Shown one piece after another: positions 15,822 through 23,581 of a stretch of DNA of 38,374 bases. The notes beneath the pieces are model-generated. The model searched no databases and was not told where the DNA came from. It worked only from the letters and a program-made list of their open reading frames with translations. Both the position numbers and the translations under genes were made by a program. The DNA lies in the NCBI GenBank assembly GCA_903845215.1, contig CAIMWI010000078.1, forward strand, positions 1 through 38,374. The letters run 5' to 3'. Source of the stretch: an uncultured Rhodobacterales bacterium (GTDB lineage: Bacteria; Pseudomonadota; Alphaproteobacteria; Rhodobacterales; Rhodobacteraceae). Every line of letters starts with the position of its first letter. Within the stretch, counting starts at the first letter, position 1.

Positions 15822-16888
15822 GCGCGGCCCGCCCAGTTCAAGATCACCCGATGGCGAATGAATGTCAGGCTGCCAAGGTAAAACACCAAAAGCAGCCCTT
15901 GAAAGACAAACACCGCCGCCACCGGCAAATCGGCCGATACCATGGCATTGTCCCCGCCAATAAACAGCGCCGCCATCAAGAACGCCGAAACCACGATGCC
16001 CAGTGGGTTCAAGCCGCCCAAATAGGCCACAATGATCGCCGAATACCCATACCCCGTCGACACCGACCGCTGCAATTGGCCCAAGGGGCCTGCCACCTCG
16101 CAAGCGCCGGCCAGCCCTGCCATCAACCCACCCAAAAGCAGGCTGACCCAAACCGCCCGCGCTTCGGTAAAGCCTGCATAGCGTGCCGCGCGGGGGGCAA
16201 GGCCGCCGACCAGCAACTGGTAGCCCGAAAACCGGTGGCGCATCATCACATAGGCCAAGGCACTGACCAACAGCGCCGCCAGAACAGAGATATTCACCCG
16301 CGTGCCCGACAGCAAAATCGGCAACAGGGCCGCATCGGGGAAGATCACGCTTTGGGGAAAGTTAAAGCCATGCGGATCTTTCCATGGGCCCAACAGCAGA
16401 TAGTTCAGCACTTGGGTGGCAATCAGCGTCAGCATCAAGGTGACAAGGATTTCATTGGCGTTAAAGCGCACCCGCAACCCTGCCGCAATCGCCGCCCAAG
16501 CCGCCCCGCCCACAGCGCCCAGCGCGATCATGGCAGGCAGCATCAGGGGCGAGGAGCCTTCCGGAAAATACACCGGCAGCGCACTGGCGCACAGCGCGCC
16601 GATGATCAACTGCCCCTCGGCCCCGATGTTGAACACATTGGCGCGAAAGCCAATCGCCAGACCTTGGGCGATCAGCATCAAAGGCCCCATCTTCAGCAAA
16701 ACTTCCGAGATGTTGTACCAGCCGACAAAGGGTTCTAGCAGCAGCGAATACAGCGCCTGCCCCGCTGGTTTGCCCAAAGCGGCAAACAGGATCAGGCTGG
16801 TCAGCATCGTCAGCCCCAAGGCGATCAGCGGGGCTGCAAACAAAACCCGTCGCGACAGGGCAGCGCGGCGTTCGAACGTAATCTTCAT
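15818..16888 (-). CDS. ABC transporter permease, BMP/nucleoside type (NupP/YufP-like)
   Basis: This 356-residue membrane protein is the first permease of the importer. It shows the family motif GLAIGFRANVFNIGAEGQL (76-94) and FNANEILVTLMLTLIATQVLNY. Together with the other permease, the double ATPase and the BMP binding protein it forms a complete nucleoside/purine-type importer. Both ends overlap neighbouring genes by four bases, so the operon is tightly coupled. Confidence 0.9.
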   Translation of the reverse strand: MKITFERRAALSRRVLFAAPLIALGLTMLTSLILFAALGKPAGQALYSLLLEPFVGWYNISEVLLKMGPLMLIAQGLAIGFRANVFNIGAEGQLIIGALCASALPVYFPEGSSPLMLPAMIALGAVGGAAWAAIAAGLRVRFNANEILVTLMLTLIATQVLNYLLLGPWKDPHGFNFPQSVIFPDAALLPILLSGTRVNISVLAALLVSALAYVMMRHRFSGYQLLVGGLAPRAARYAGFTEARAVWVSLLLGGLMAGLAGACEVAGPLGQLQRSVSTGYGYSAIIVAYLGGLNPLGIVVSAFLMAALFIGGDNAMVSADLPVAAVFVFQGLLLVFYLGSLTFIRHRVILNWAGRA

Positions 16889-18381
16889 GCCGCAGCCCCG
16901 ATCATATAGGTGCCGATCTGTTCAACCGAAGTGGCCGCAACATCTACCGAGGGCGACAAGTGCCCCTTGTGCAGCACTTGCAATCGGTCGCAGATTTCAA
17001 ACAACTCGTCGATCTCTTCCGAGATCACCACAATCGCCGCCCCCGCATTGCGCATAGCCACCAGCCGTTGGCGAATGTCAGCGGCAGCACCAATATCCAC
17101 GCCCCATGTGGGTTGGGCGACCAAAAGCACCTTTGGGTCTAGCATCATCTCGCGCCCCATGATGAACTTTTGCAAATTGCCCCCCGACAATGACCCCGCC
17201 TCGGCTTGCGGGCCAGATGTGCGCACATCAAAGCGGGCGATGCAGTCGGCGGTAAAGGCGCGCTCAAGCTTGCGGTTGATAAAGCCGTTTTTCACCAACC
17301 CACGCCCATGGGCGGTCAGCAGCGCATTGTCGGCCAAAGACATATCCGGCACAGCGCCGCGACCCAGCCTGTCTTCGGGCACAAAGGCCAGCCCGCGATG
17401 GCGCCGCGCCGCAGCGCCCAGATCGCCCACGGGCTGGCCCATGAATGTCACGGCCTTAGCGTTTGATGTCAAAGCAATCTCACCCGAAATCAGCGCTGCC
17501 AATTCTTGCTGGCCATTGCCCGAAATCCCCGCAATGCCCAGAATTTCGCCCCCCCGAACGGCCAAAGACACATCCTTCAAAGACACACCGAACGGATCGT
17601 CATTGGCAAAGTTTAGGTTGGAAAGGGCCAGCCGCTCTTCTCCCAGCCCGTGCGGGGTCGGGTGTACGGGCGGCGGCATCGGGCGGCCGATCATCAAGGT
17701 CGCCAGATCATGCGCCGTGCCTTGGCGCGGGTCCAGCCGTGCCATCACACGGCCTTGGCGCAGGATCGTGGCGGTGTCGCACAATTCGCGGATTTCTTCC
17801 AGCTTGTGGCTGATGAACAAAATCGCCATGCCCTTGGCCCGCAGCGCGCGCAGCGTATCAAACAGCAGCGCCACCGATTGCGGCGGCAGAACTGAGGTTG
17901 GTTCATCCAAGATCAACAACGCAGGGTTCAGCAGCAGGCAGCGAATGATCTCGACCCTTTGGCGTTCCCCCACCGACAGGGCATGTACCATCGCTTGCGG
18001 GTCGACCGACAGGCCAAAGGCAGCACCCAAGTCGCGAATGCGCGTGGCCAGTTCGCCCTTTGATCCCGGCACGATCAGCGCCATGTTTTGCACGACACTC
18101 AGCGTTTCAAACAGCGAGAAGTGCTGAAACACCATTCCGATCCCCAGCCGCCGCGCATCAGACGGGCTGGACAGGGTAACCGCTTGGCCCTGCCAAAGCA
18201 CCTGCCCCTCATCGGGGCGTTCCACCCCATAGATCAGTTTCATCAGCGTGGATTTGCCAGCGCCGTTTTCGCCCAAGATGGCATGGATAGACCCGGCATC
18301 GACCGAAAGATCGATGCCAGCATTGGCCTGCACCCCGCCGTAGCGTTTTGATACGCCAGAAAGCTGCAACAGCGGGGCCAT
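16885..18381 (-). CDS. ABC transporter double ATPase, BMP/nucleoside type (NupO/YufO-like)
   Basis: This 498-residue protein contains two nucleotide-binding domains. The first is canonical: Walker A GENGAGKST (37-45), signature LSVGERQRVE, Walker B LLILDEPTSVL, H-loop FISHKLEE. The second has the degenerate Walker A GISGNGQQEL and Walker B VLLVAQPTWGVD but an intact signature LSGGNLQKF, the usual asymmetry in this subfamily. It powers the two permeases encoded downstream. It starts 9 bases after the binding-protein stop. Confidence 0.93.
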   Translation of the reverse strand: MAPLLQLSGVSKRYGGVQANAGIDLSVDAGSIHAILGENGAGKSTLMKLIYGVERPDEGQVLWQGQAVTLSSPSDARRLGIGMVFQHFSLFETLSVVQNMALIVPGSKGELATRIRDLGAAFGLSVDPQAMVHALSVGERQRVEIIRCLLLNPALLILDEPTSVLPPQSVALLFDTLRALRAKGMAILFISHKLEEIRELCDTATILRQGRVMARLDPRQGTAHDLATLMIGRPMPPPVHPTPHGLGEERLALSNLNFANDDPFGVSLKDVSLAVRGGEILGIAGISGNGQQELAALISGEIALTSNAKAVTFMGQPVGDLGAAARRHRGLAFVPEDRLGRGAVPDMSLADNALLTAHGRGLVKNGFINRKLERAFTADCIARFDVRTSGPQAEAGSLSGGNLQKFIMGREMMLDPKVLLVAQPTWGVDIGAAADIRQRLVAMRNAGAAIVVISEEIDELFEICDRLQVLHKGHLSPSVDVAATSVEQIGTYMIGAAA

Positions 18382-18390
18382 AGGAACCTC

Positions 18391-19479
18391 TTACTTCGGC
18401 AGCGGCGTGGTGACGCCCTTCACATGCCAATCCATCGACAAGATCATATCGTCGCCCAAGGTGACGCCCGCTGCAACCTGCTCTGCGCCGTCTTGGTTGG
18501 TGATCGGGCCGGTGAAGGGCGAGAAGGCGCCCGATTCAATGGCTGCTTCCGTCTCAATGATCTTGGCCACGATGTCGGCGGGGATATCGGGGTTCCAATC
18601 GGTCACAAAGACGCATTTCTCGGCCATGCTTAGCCAAGCCGAGGCGCCTGCAAAGGTGCCCGCCAGATGCGCCTCAACCGATTGCAAGAAGTAGGGGGCC
18701 CAATCGGTGCCAACCACGCCCAGATACTTCGTTGGCGCATAGGTCTTCATCGAGGAGTTGAGGTTGAAGGCGTAAACCCCCGCTTCTTCCGCCGTCTGGA
18801 TCACCGAAGGCGTGTCTTGTGCGTTCGAGAAGATCACATCCACACCTTGCGAAATCAGCGCCTTGGCCGCTTGCTGTTCAGAGGCCGGATCGAACCACGA
18901 ATTCACCCAAACCACCGAGACTTCAATCGCAGGGTCCACCGATTGCGCGCCCAAGGTGAACGCATTGATCGAGGTGATCAGTTCGGGAATGGCAAAAGCC
19001 CCGACACAGCCCAGTTTCTTGGATTTGGTCAGCGCAGCGGCCGCCATGCCCATCAGGTAGGTGCCCTGATAATACCGCGCCCCAAAGGGCGAGAAGTTCG
19101 GCGCGGTCTTATAGCCCGAAGCGTGCAAGATCGACATATCGGGCCGCGACTTGGCCAGTTTTAGCCCGCCTTCCATATAGCCAAAAGAGCCCAAGATCAG
19201 GAACGTGGTACCATCGGCTGCGGTCTTGTTCATGATGCGGTCGGCATCGGGGCCTTCGGCGATGTTTTCGAGCAGGGTCACTTTGACCTTGTCGCCATAT
19301 TTCGCCTCTAGCGCCTTGGTGCCCAGTTCCAGCGTATGCGACCAACCCACATCGGCGGCGGGTGACGGCACGATCAGCGCCACGTTCAGCACATCATCGG
19401 CAAAGGCCGGCACGGGCAGCGCAAGGGCGGTGCTGGCGGCGAGGGTGGATTTTAGAAAGGTGCGGCGGTTTAAGGACAT
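18391..19479 (-). CDS. BMP-family (PnrA-like) substrate-binding protein
   Basis: This 362-residue protein starts MSLNRRTFLKSTLAAS with a twin-arginine-like signal and a likely cleavage after AFA (about residue 27), so it is periplasmic. The BMP domain shows NVALIVPSPAADVGWSHTLELG, FLILGSFGYMEG, ARYYQGTYLMGMAAAALTKSKKLGCVGA and DVIFSNAQDTPSVIQTAEEAG. BMP-family proteins bind purine nucleosides or related compounds; the exact ligand here is inferred from the deaminase and oxygenase genes in the same operon. GGAG lies six bases before the ATG. It is separated by 25 bases from the amidohydrolase. Confidence 0.92.
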   Translation of the reverse strand: MSLNRRTFLKSTLAASTALALPVPAFADDVLNVALIVPSPAADVGWSHTLELGTKALEAKYGDKVKVTLLENIAEGPDADRIMNKTAADGTTFLILGSFGYMEGGLKLAKSRPDMSILHASGYKTAPNFSPFGARYYQGTYLMGMAAAALTKSKKLGCVGAFAIPELITSINAFTLGAQSVDPAIEVSVVWVNSWFDPASEQQAAKALISQGVDVIFSNAQDTPSVIQTAEEAGVYAFNLNSSMKTYAPTKYLGVVGTDWAPYFLQSVEAHLAGTFAGASAWLSMAEKCVFVTDWNPDIPADIVAKIIETEAAIESGAFSPFTGPITNQDGAEQVAAGVTLGDDMILSMDWHVKGVTTPLPK

Positions 19480-19504
19480 GGTCTTCTCCGTTCGGGGTTA
19501 AGGG

Positions 19505-20875
19505 TTAGGTCAGGGTGCGGTTCAGGGCCTCTTCGGCTTGGGCAAACAACTGCCCTTCATCAAGGCCGGGGAAAGCGCCGTTTTGCCAAAGGATGCGGCC
19601 ATTGGCCATGGTCAGGTCGGTGGGCGCACCCACGCCCACTTTGGCAATCAGGCTGACGGGGTCGTGGCGTGTGCCAACGTAATCCAGCTTGCGGGTGTCG
19701 ATGGCGAAAAGATCAGCGGCCTTGCCCACCTCTAAACTGCCCAAATCGCGCCGCCCCAGCAGGTCAGCCCCGCCTTGGGTGGCATAGTGCAGGAATTGTG
19801 CAGGCTCTGGCACAGGATGTTTGCGCCCCGAGGCCACCAAGCATTGCAGCATATAGGCCGAATGTATGCAGTGCATCAGGTTGGAATTGTCATTCGACGC
19901 CGCCCCATCCACCCCCAGCCCGATACGCAGCCCCAAGGCCTGCATGGCGGGAATGTCGGTGACTTCTGCCCCCACCAGATAAACCGGTTCGGGGCAATGC
20001 GACACGCCTGTGTTGGTCGCGGCCAGTTGCGCCAATTCGCAATGGGTCAACTCCCACGCATGGGCATAAAACGTATCGGGGCCGCAAAAGCCCATCTCTT
20101 CCAGATAATCGACTGTGCGCTTTCCGGTGCGGGCCTGCATCACGGGGCTTTCGCCTTCGCCCACATGGGAATGTAAGAACACGCCCTTATCGCGCGCCAA
20201 GCGCACCGATTCGACAAAGGTGTCGCGGTAGCAATTCACCGGTTGGCAGGGCGATATGACCACCTGCCGCAGGCTAAAGTCGCGCGCATCGTGGTACTGG
20301 TCGATCAGCCTTTCGCAATCGGCCAGAAAGCCGTCAGTGGTTTCCAGCATCTCGTCGGGGATGGTAGAGCCTTCGCTTTTGGGCAGCGTATTGCCGCCCC
20401 GCCCCGCATGAAACCGCAGCCCGAACAGATCGGCCGCTTCAAACTGGCGGTCGACAATGCGCGATCCGGCATGGCGGGGGAAGTTATACTGATGGTCAAA
20501 GGCCGTGGTGCAGCCGTGTTTGATCAGCTCGGCCATGGCCACGACGGAAGAGTGGTAAAAGCATTCTTCCGTCAAGCGGGCAAAGATCGGATAGATCCGG
20601 TCCAGCCATTGCAGCACGGAAAGCGTGGTCCAATCCAGATCGGCGCGGTTGCGCACGAAGGTTTGGAAGAAATGGTGATGGGTGTTGATCAGACCCGGAT
20701 AAACAAACCACCCACTGGCGTCGATCACTTGGGTGCCTGCTGGCAGCGGGCCTGCCGACAGGTTCGGCCCAATGGCCGCAATCGCAGGCCCTTGGATCAA
20801 GATATCCTGATCCCGCAGCACGGGCAAATGGGCTGAACGCACTATTGCCGCACAAGATTTCAGCAAATATCCCAT
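19505..20875 (-). CDS. Amidohydrolase, 8-oxoguanine deaminase type
   Basis: This 456-residue protein of the AtzA/TrzN amidohydrolase family probably deaminates a purine-type base. The metal site is visible: His66 and His68 in NTHHHFF, His235/237 in FLHSHVGE, His272 in FYAHAWELTHCE and Asp323 in GVDGAASND. The INTHHHFFQTFVRN segment resembles characterised 8-oxoguanine and isoxanthopterin deaminases, in contrast to classical guanine deaminase. The ATG at 20875 shares one base with the stop of the GST-like gene; the frame continues upstream to 20968 within that gene. It is cotranscribed with a purine-type importer and a split Rieske oxygenase. Confidence 0.85.
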   Translation of the reverse strand: MGYLLKSCAAIVRSAHLPVLRDQDILIQGPAIAAIGPNLSAGPLPAGTQVIDASGWFVYPGLINTHHHFFQTFVRNRADLDWTTLSVLQWLDRIYPIFARLTEECFYHSSVVAMAELIKHGCTTAFDHQYNFPRHAGSRIVDRQFEAADLFGLRFHAGRGGNTLPKSEGSTIPDEMLETTDGFLADCERLIDQYHDARDFSLRQVVISPCQPVNCYRDTFVESVRLARDKGVFLHSHVGEGESPVMQARTGKRTVDYLEEMGFCGPDTFYAHAWELTHCELAQLAATNTGVSHCPEPVYLVGAEVTDIPAMQALGLRIGLGVDGAASNDNSNLMHCIHSAYMLQCLVASGRKHPVPEPAQFLHYATQGGADLLGRRDLGSLEVGKAADLFAIDTRKLDYVGTRHDPVSLIAKVGVGAPTDLTMANGRILWQNGAFPGLDEGQLFAQAEEALNRTLT

Positions 20876-21525
20876 CAGGCCACCTCGGGCGCAGGGCGCA
20901 ATTCGTGCAGGCGGTGGATGCCGGGCATTTCGACAAAGCGGTCTAGCGCGCGGATGGCGCGGGTCCACAGGCGAACGGAAGGATAGGCATCTAGGCTAAC
21001 ACCGCCATCTTGGGACAGCGCCACATTGGGAAAACAGGCGATATCAGCGATCGAGGGGGCATCCCCCACCAACCAAACCCCGCCCGCAAAGCGCCGCTCG
21101 CTTAGGGCTGCTTCCAATTCGCGCAGCGCCGCATGGCCTTGGGCACGCCATGCGTCAATATCGCCCTCATACAGCAACATATCATGCAGACGCGCCATGC
21201 CCAAGCTTGCCGCCAAGCGGCCCGAAAAGGCCAGCCAGTGTTGCACTTGGGCGGCGGATTTGGGGTCGCAAGGCCCCAGCCAGTCACGCCCCGAAAGCTG
21301 TGCAAGATAAACCAGCATCGCGGTGCTTTCGGTCAGGATCAAATCGCCATCCACCAGCACCGGCAGCGTGCCCGCCGGATTAAGCTGCGCAAATGCCGCC
21401 GATTTATGCGCCCGACCAGGGTGAAAATCCACCGCCTCATGCTCTAGCTTAACACACAGCAAAGCCGCCATCAGGCGGATTTTATAGCAACTGGCACTCA
21501 GCACATAATCATAAAGCCGGATCAT
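20875..21525 (-). CDS. Glutathione S-transferase-like protein (possible NdmE-type scaffold)
   Basis: This 216-residue protein has the two-domain GST fold. The thioredoxin-like N-terminal domain includes YVLSASCYKIRLMAALL (7-23), the cis-proline strand GTLPVLVDGD (52-61) and the TEST glutathione-gamma-Glu motif; the all-helical C-terminal domain has PSIADIACFPNVA. It overlaps the catalytic oxygenase subunit by four bases. In the Pseudomonas caffeine pathway the GST-like NdmE is required to assemble the Rieske-less N7-demethylase NdmC with NdmD, so a structural rather than detoxifying role is plausible here. An isomerase or glutathione-dependent enzyme remains possible. Confidence 0.85.
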   Translation of the reverse strand: MIRLYDYVLSASCYKIRLMAALLCVKLEHEAVDFHPGRAHKSAAFAQLNPAGTLPVLVDGDLILTESTAMLVYLAQLSGRDWLGPCDPKSAAQVQHWLAFSGRLAASLGMARLHDMLLYEGDIDAWRAQGHAALRELEAALSERRFAGGVWLVGDAPSIADIACFPNVALSQDGGVSLDAYPSVRLWTRAIRALDRFVEMPGIHRLHELRPAPEVA

Positions 21526-22364
21526 GCCGCCACCATCTGCGCACCGTAAGTTAGACCTCGTTTCTTCAGCCAGCGCCGATAAGCGATCGAGGTCAGATCG
21601 GCTTGGGTCGGAATCTCCATCCCCGGATCCAGCGGCAACAGGCGCGGTATCTGGTTTTCAAGAATGGATCGGTCTTGCAGGAAGATCATCTGCTGAAAGG
21701 CGATCAGTTCGGCTTGCGGCGTGGCGTCATCATACAGCGCCATCCACGGCCAGACATCGCACAGCTCTTCGCTGAGTGGCTGCACAAAAATGCCGATCAC
21801 ATCCCAAGCATCAGGCCGCGCGGGGCAGGTTTTGTACAGCACCGCCGCCGTGGGGGCGGGCACGCGGTACATGTATTGCGTCACAATCCCGCCTTCCGCC
21901 GACTTGGCGGCTTGAGGCTGGTAGAATGTGACTTTGGTGGCCCAGACCTCGTCGCTGTCTTCGCGGATCTGCACCTCGTAGCGGTTCACCTCGGTATGGG
22001 GTTCAGCGCCCAAGACATCGGTGTGGACAAAGGGAAAATGGGCGATGTCTAGAAAGTTTTCTACCGCGCGCAAGGGAGAGCATTTGACCCGCACCACGCC
22101 CACATCTACCAAGCGGCGGCCTGTCTCTAGGGCTTCGGGAATGGGAAACAGCGGATGCGCTGGCGTACCGGGGCAAGCCCAGACATGGCCGAAAGCCTCG
22201 GTCACATGCAAGGGGCCTGCCTGCCCCGTCACGACGATGACACCATCTTGCACATGAACCGTGATCGGCTGGCCCAACAGTTGCGTCACCCGCCGCTGGC
22301 CTGCACAGATTTGCGCGGCCATGGCCACCGGATACCATTCGTTCATAACCTCTGGCGCGATCAT
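21522..22364 (-). CDS. Rieske-type oxygenase catalytic subunit lacking the Rieske domain (NdmC-like)
   Basis: This 280-residue protein keeps the start of a Rieske oxygenase (NEWYPVAMAAQI, LLGQPITVHVQDGVIVV) but passes directly to FGHVWACPGTPAHPLFPIPE (59-78) without any Cys-x-His...Cys-x2-His cluster motif. The catalytic domain has the mononuclear iron site Asp106-x2-His109-x4-His114 (ENFLDIAHFPFVHTD), a candidate third ligand Asp231 (FLQDRSILENQ), and Glu102. Length matches NdmC, the N7-demethylase of 7-methylxanthine, which also lacks a Rieske domain and borrows electrons from a Rieske domain in NdmD. The ATG overlaps the stop of the Rieske gene by four bases. Substrate is inferred: probably an N-methylated or otherwise modified purine. 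Confidence 0.85.
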   Translation of the reverse strand: MIAPEVMNEWYPVAMAAQICAGQRRVTQLLGQPITVHVQDGVIVVTGQAGPLHVTEAFGHVWACPGTPAHPLFPIPEALETGRRLVDVGVVRVKCSPLRAVENFLDIAHFPFVHTDVLGAEPHTEVNRYEVQIREDSDEVWATKVTFYQPQAAKSAEGGIVTQYMYRVPAPTAAVLYKTCPARPDAWDVIGIFVQPLSEELCDVWPWMALYDDATPQAELIAFQQMIFLQDRSILENQIPRLLPLDPGMEIPTQADLTSIAYRRWLKKRGLTYGAQMVAA

Positions 22365-22987
22365 GCGGCCCCCTTTCGTTCAGCGCGGCGGCGCAAGTCT
22401 TCCAGCCAGCGCGAGGCGGCGATGCGATCCGCCCCCACCGCGCACAAGGCGTGCAGCGTCAGGCCCGAAGCGCCGTGTTGCACCAAAAGGCAGACCTCAC
22501 ACGCCTGCCCGCCGATCTGCACCAACCCGCGCAGCACATCGTCACCCGACAAAGCCGGTTCCGCCAAACGTACAGCCACGACATCGCAGGTCAGGCTGAT
22601 GCTGCGCAAAGGCTGCAATCCGCGCAACGCCACAGGCGCCCCCACCGTCTCGGCAGGGGCAACCCAGATCACGCCGTCTTGTTCGACACAGGCAAAGGCC
22701 GCAACGCGGATCGTCGCAGGCGGGGTCAGTGCGGGATGGGCGGGGATGTGTTTGCACCCGCCGTCAGCACCGTAAACCCAACCATGATAGATGCAGGCCA
22801 AAGTCTCGCCGCGCACAAAGCCGTGCGACAGGCGCATGCCGCGGTGCGGGCACCGGTCGTTCCATGCCTGCAAGCGCCCGCTGGCACTGCGCCAAACAGC
22901 CAGATCGTGCCCTTGCCAATGACCAGCCATGGCCACCGCCTTGGGCAAATCTTGCGACAGGCCTGTGGCCGTCCAACGCTGTGTCAT
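22361..22987 (-). CDS. Stand-alone Rieske [2Fe-2S] protein with unknown C-terminal domain
   Basis: This 208-residue protein has an N-terminal Rieske domain (about 5-112): Cys46-P-His48 (NDRCPHRGMRLSHG) and Cys65-I-Y-His68 (ACIYHGW) bind the cluster. Residues 120-208 form a second segment I do not recognise. No iron-binding catalytic motif is present, so it cannot be an oxygenase by itself. It is the natural electron donor for the Rieske-less subunit encoded directly downstream (four-base overlap), equivalent to the extra Rieske domain of NdmD. The start at 22987 has GAGGTGG six bases upstream and excludes a non-conserved extension to 23095. Confidence 0.88.
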   Translation of the reverse strand: MTQRWTATGLSQDLPKAVAMAGHWQGHDLAVWRSASGRLQAWNDRCPHRGMRLSHGFVRGETLACIYHGWVYGADGGCKHIPAHPALTPPATIRVAAFACVEQDGVIWVAPAETVGAPVALRGLQPLRSISLTCDVVAVRLAEPALSGDDVLRGLVQIGGQACEVCLLVQHGASGLTLHALCAVGADRIAASRWLEDLRRRAERKGAA

Positions 22988-23093
22988 GCAAACCACCTCA
23001 CTCACCGCGCAGTCTTTCGGCTTGGCGCGCCCTACTCTAGCCTTGCGGAAGCGAAAGCCATTATCAGGCAGCACCGATGCCTTAGAATGTGGC

Positions 23094-23108
23094 ACTTCGA
23101 CGCGAAGT
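23094..23108. promoter_or_regulatory. Dyad upstream of the Rieske gene, candidate operator
   Basis: ACTTCG (23094-23099) and CGAAGT (23103-23108) form a perfect inverted repeat with a 3-base spacer, about 110 bases upstream of the Rieske start codon. A second short palindrome, AACATGTT (23111-23118), is adjacent. Either could bind a local repressor; no regulator gene is present beside it. The 131-base gap 22988-23118 otherwise shows no clear feature. Confidence 0.3.
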
Positions 23109-23118
23109 TGAACATGTT

Positions 23119-23466
23119 TCAGGCAAGGGGTGAAGAGAATTTCGCATCAAGCGGATCGTTTGTTCGAAAACGATCCACCTGATCCACCCAAACCTCTTGC
23201 GGGCCAAGGCTGCAGGCCAAGGCCATGGCATCCAACAAATCGGGCGGACCAGAGACGATCATCTCTAGGCGGGCCGCATTTTGCCCCAAAAATTGCAGGC
23301 CCAAACCCAACCTTCCAGCGTGACGACTGATCCAGACAGGAAAGACCGCAGACCCCACCTGTCCGCAAAGGGCGAAGTGTTCGCTCGCACAGGGCAAGGG
23401 CAGCGCAGTTTGCATCGCAATGGGCCTTGGATAGACAGCCCCCATCTTTGCTGGCTTTCGCAGCAT
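23119..23466 (-). CDS. Hypothetical protein, about 115 residues, upstream of the Rieske operon
   Basis: I do not recognise this frame. With the ATG at 23466 it gives 115 residues; in-frame ATGs at 23445 and 23415 and a TTG at 23508 are alternatives. The C-terminal part, including PPDLLDAMALACSLGPQEVWVDQVDR, reads like a folded protein. It is on the same strand as the Rieske operon, 131 bases upstream of it. It could be a small accessory component or a regulator of that operon. No strong ribosome-binding site supports any of the starts, so it may be a chance frame; if it is not real, 22988-23581 is a 594-base gap with only dyads and promoters. Confidence 0.4.
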   Translation of the reverse strand: MLRKPAKMGAVYPRPIAMQTALPLPCASEHFALCGQVGSAVFPVWISRHAGRLGLGLQFLGQNAARLEMIVSGPPDLLDAMALACSLGPQEVWVDQVDRFRTNDPLDAKFSSPLA

Positions 23467-23581
23467 TGACCACCCAAAAGACGCCTGCAGCCTGCCTATG
23501 TCACCCAAGCCTTACGCAAGCGACACGCGCCTGTCACTTGGCCACGCTAACTTGGGCTCCATCACATGTTAGGAGAATACC

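Noticed and set aside
15822-16151. Longer start for the terminal permease gene
   Set aside because: The extra residues are a shadow of the upstream permease gene; the ATG at 15821 overlaps that gene's stop in the usual ATGA form and matches the family N-terminus.
15851-16738. Long plus-strand frame (295 residues) opposite the permease gene, and similar antisense frames elsewhere
   Set aside because: Such frames are typical in GC-rich DNA; composition is rich in Arg, Gln and His with no motif, while the other strand encodes a clear family member.
23531-23548. Pho box ahead of the isomerase/ugp block
   Set aside because: CTGTCAC at 23531 matches one half-site, but the second half eleven bases later does not match, so phosphate control is not supported by sequence.
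22988-23581. Purine or xanthine riboswitch upstream of the modified-purine operon
   Set aside because: No conserved purine-aptamer core was found on the minus strand.
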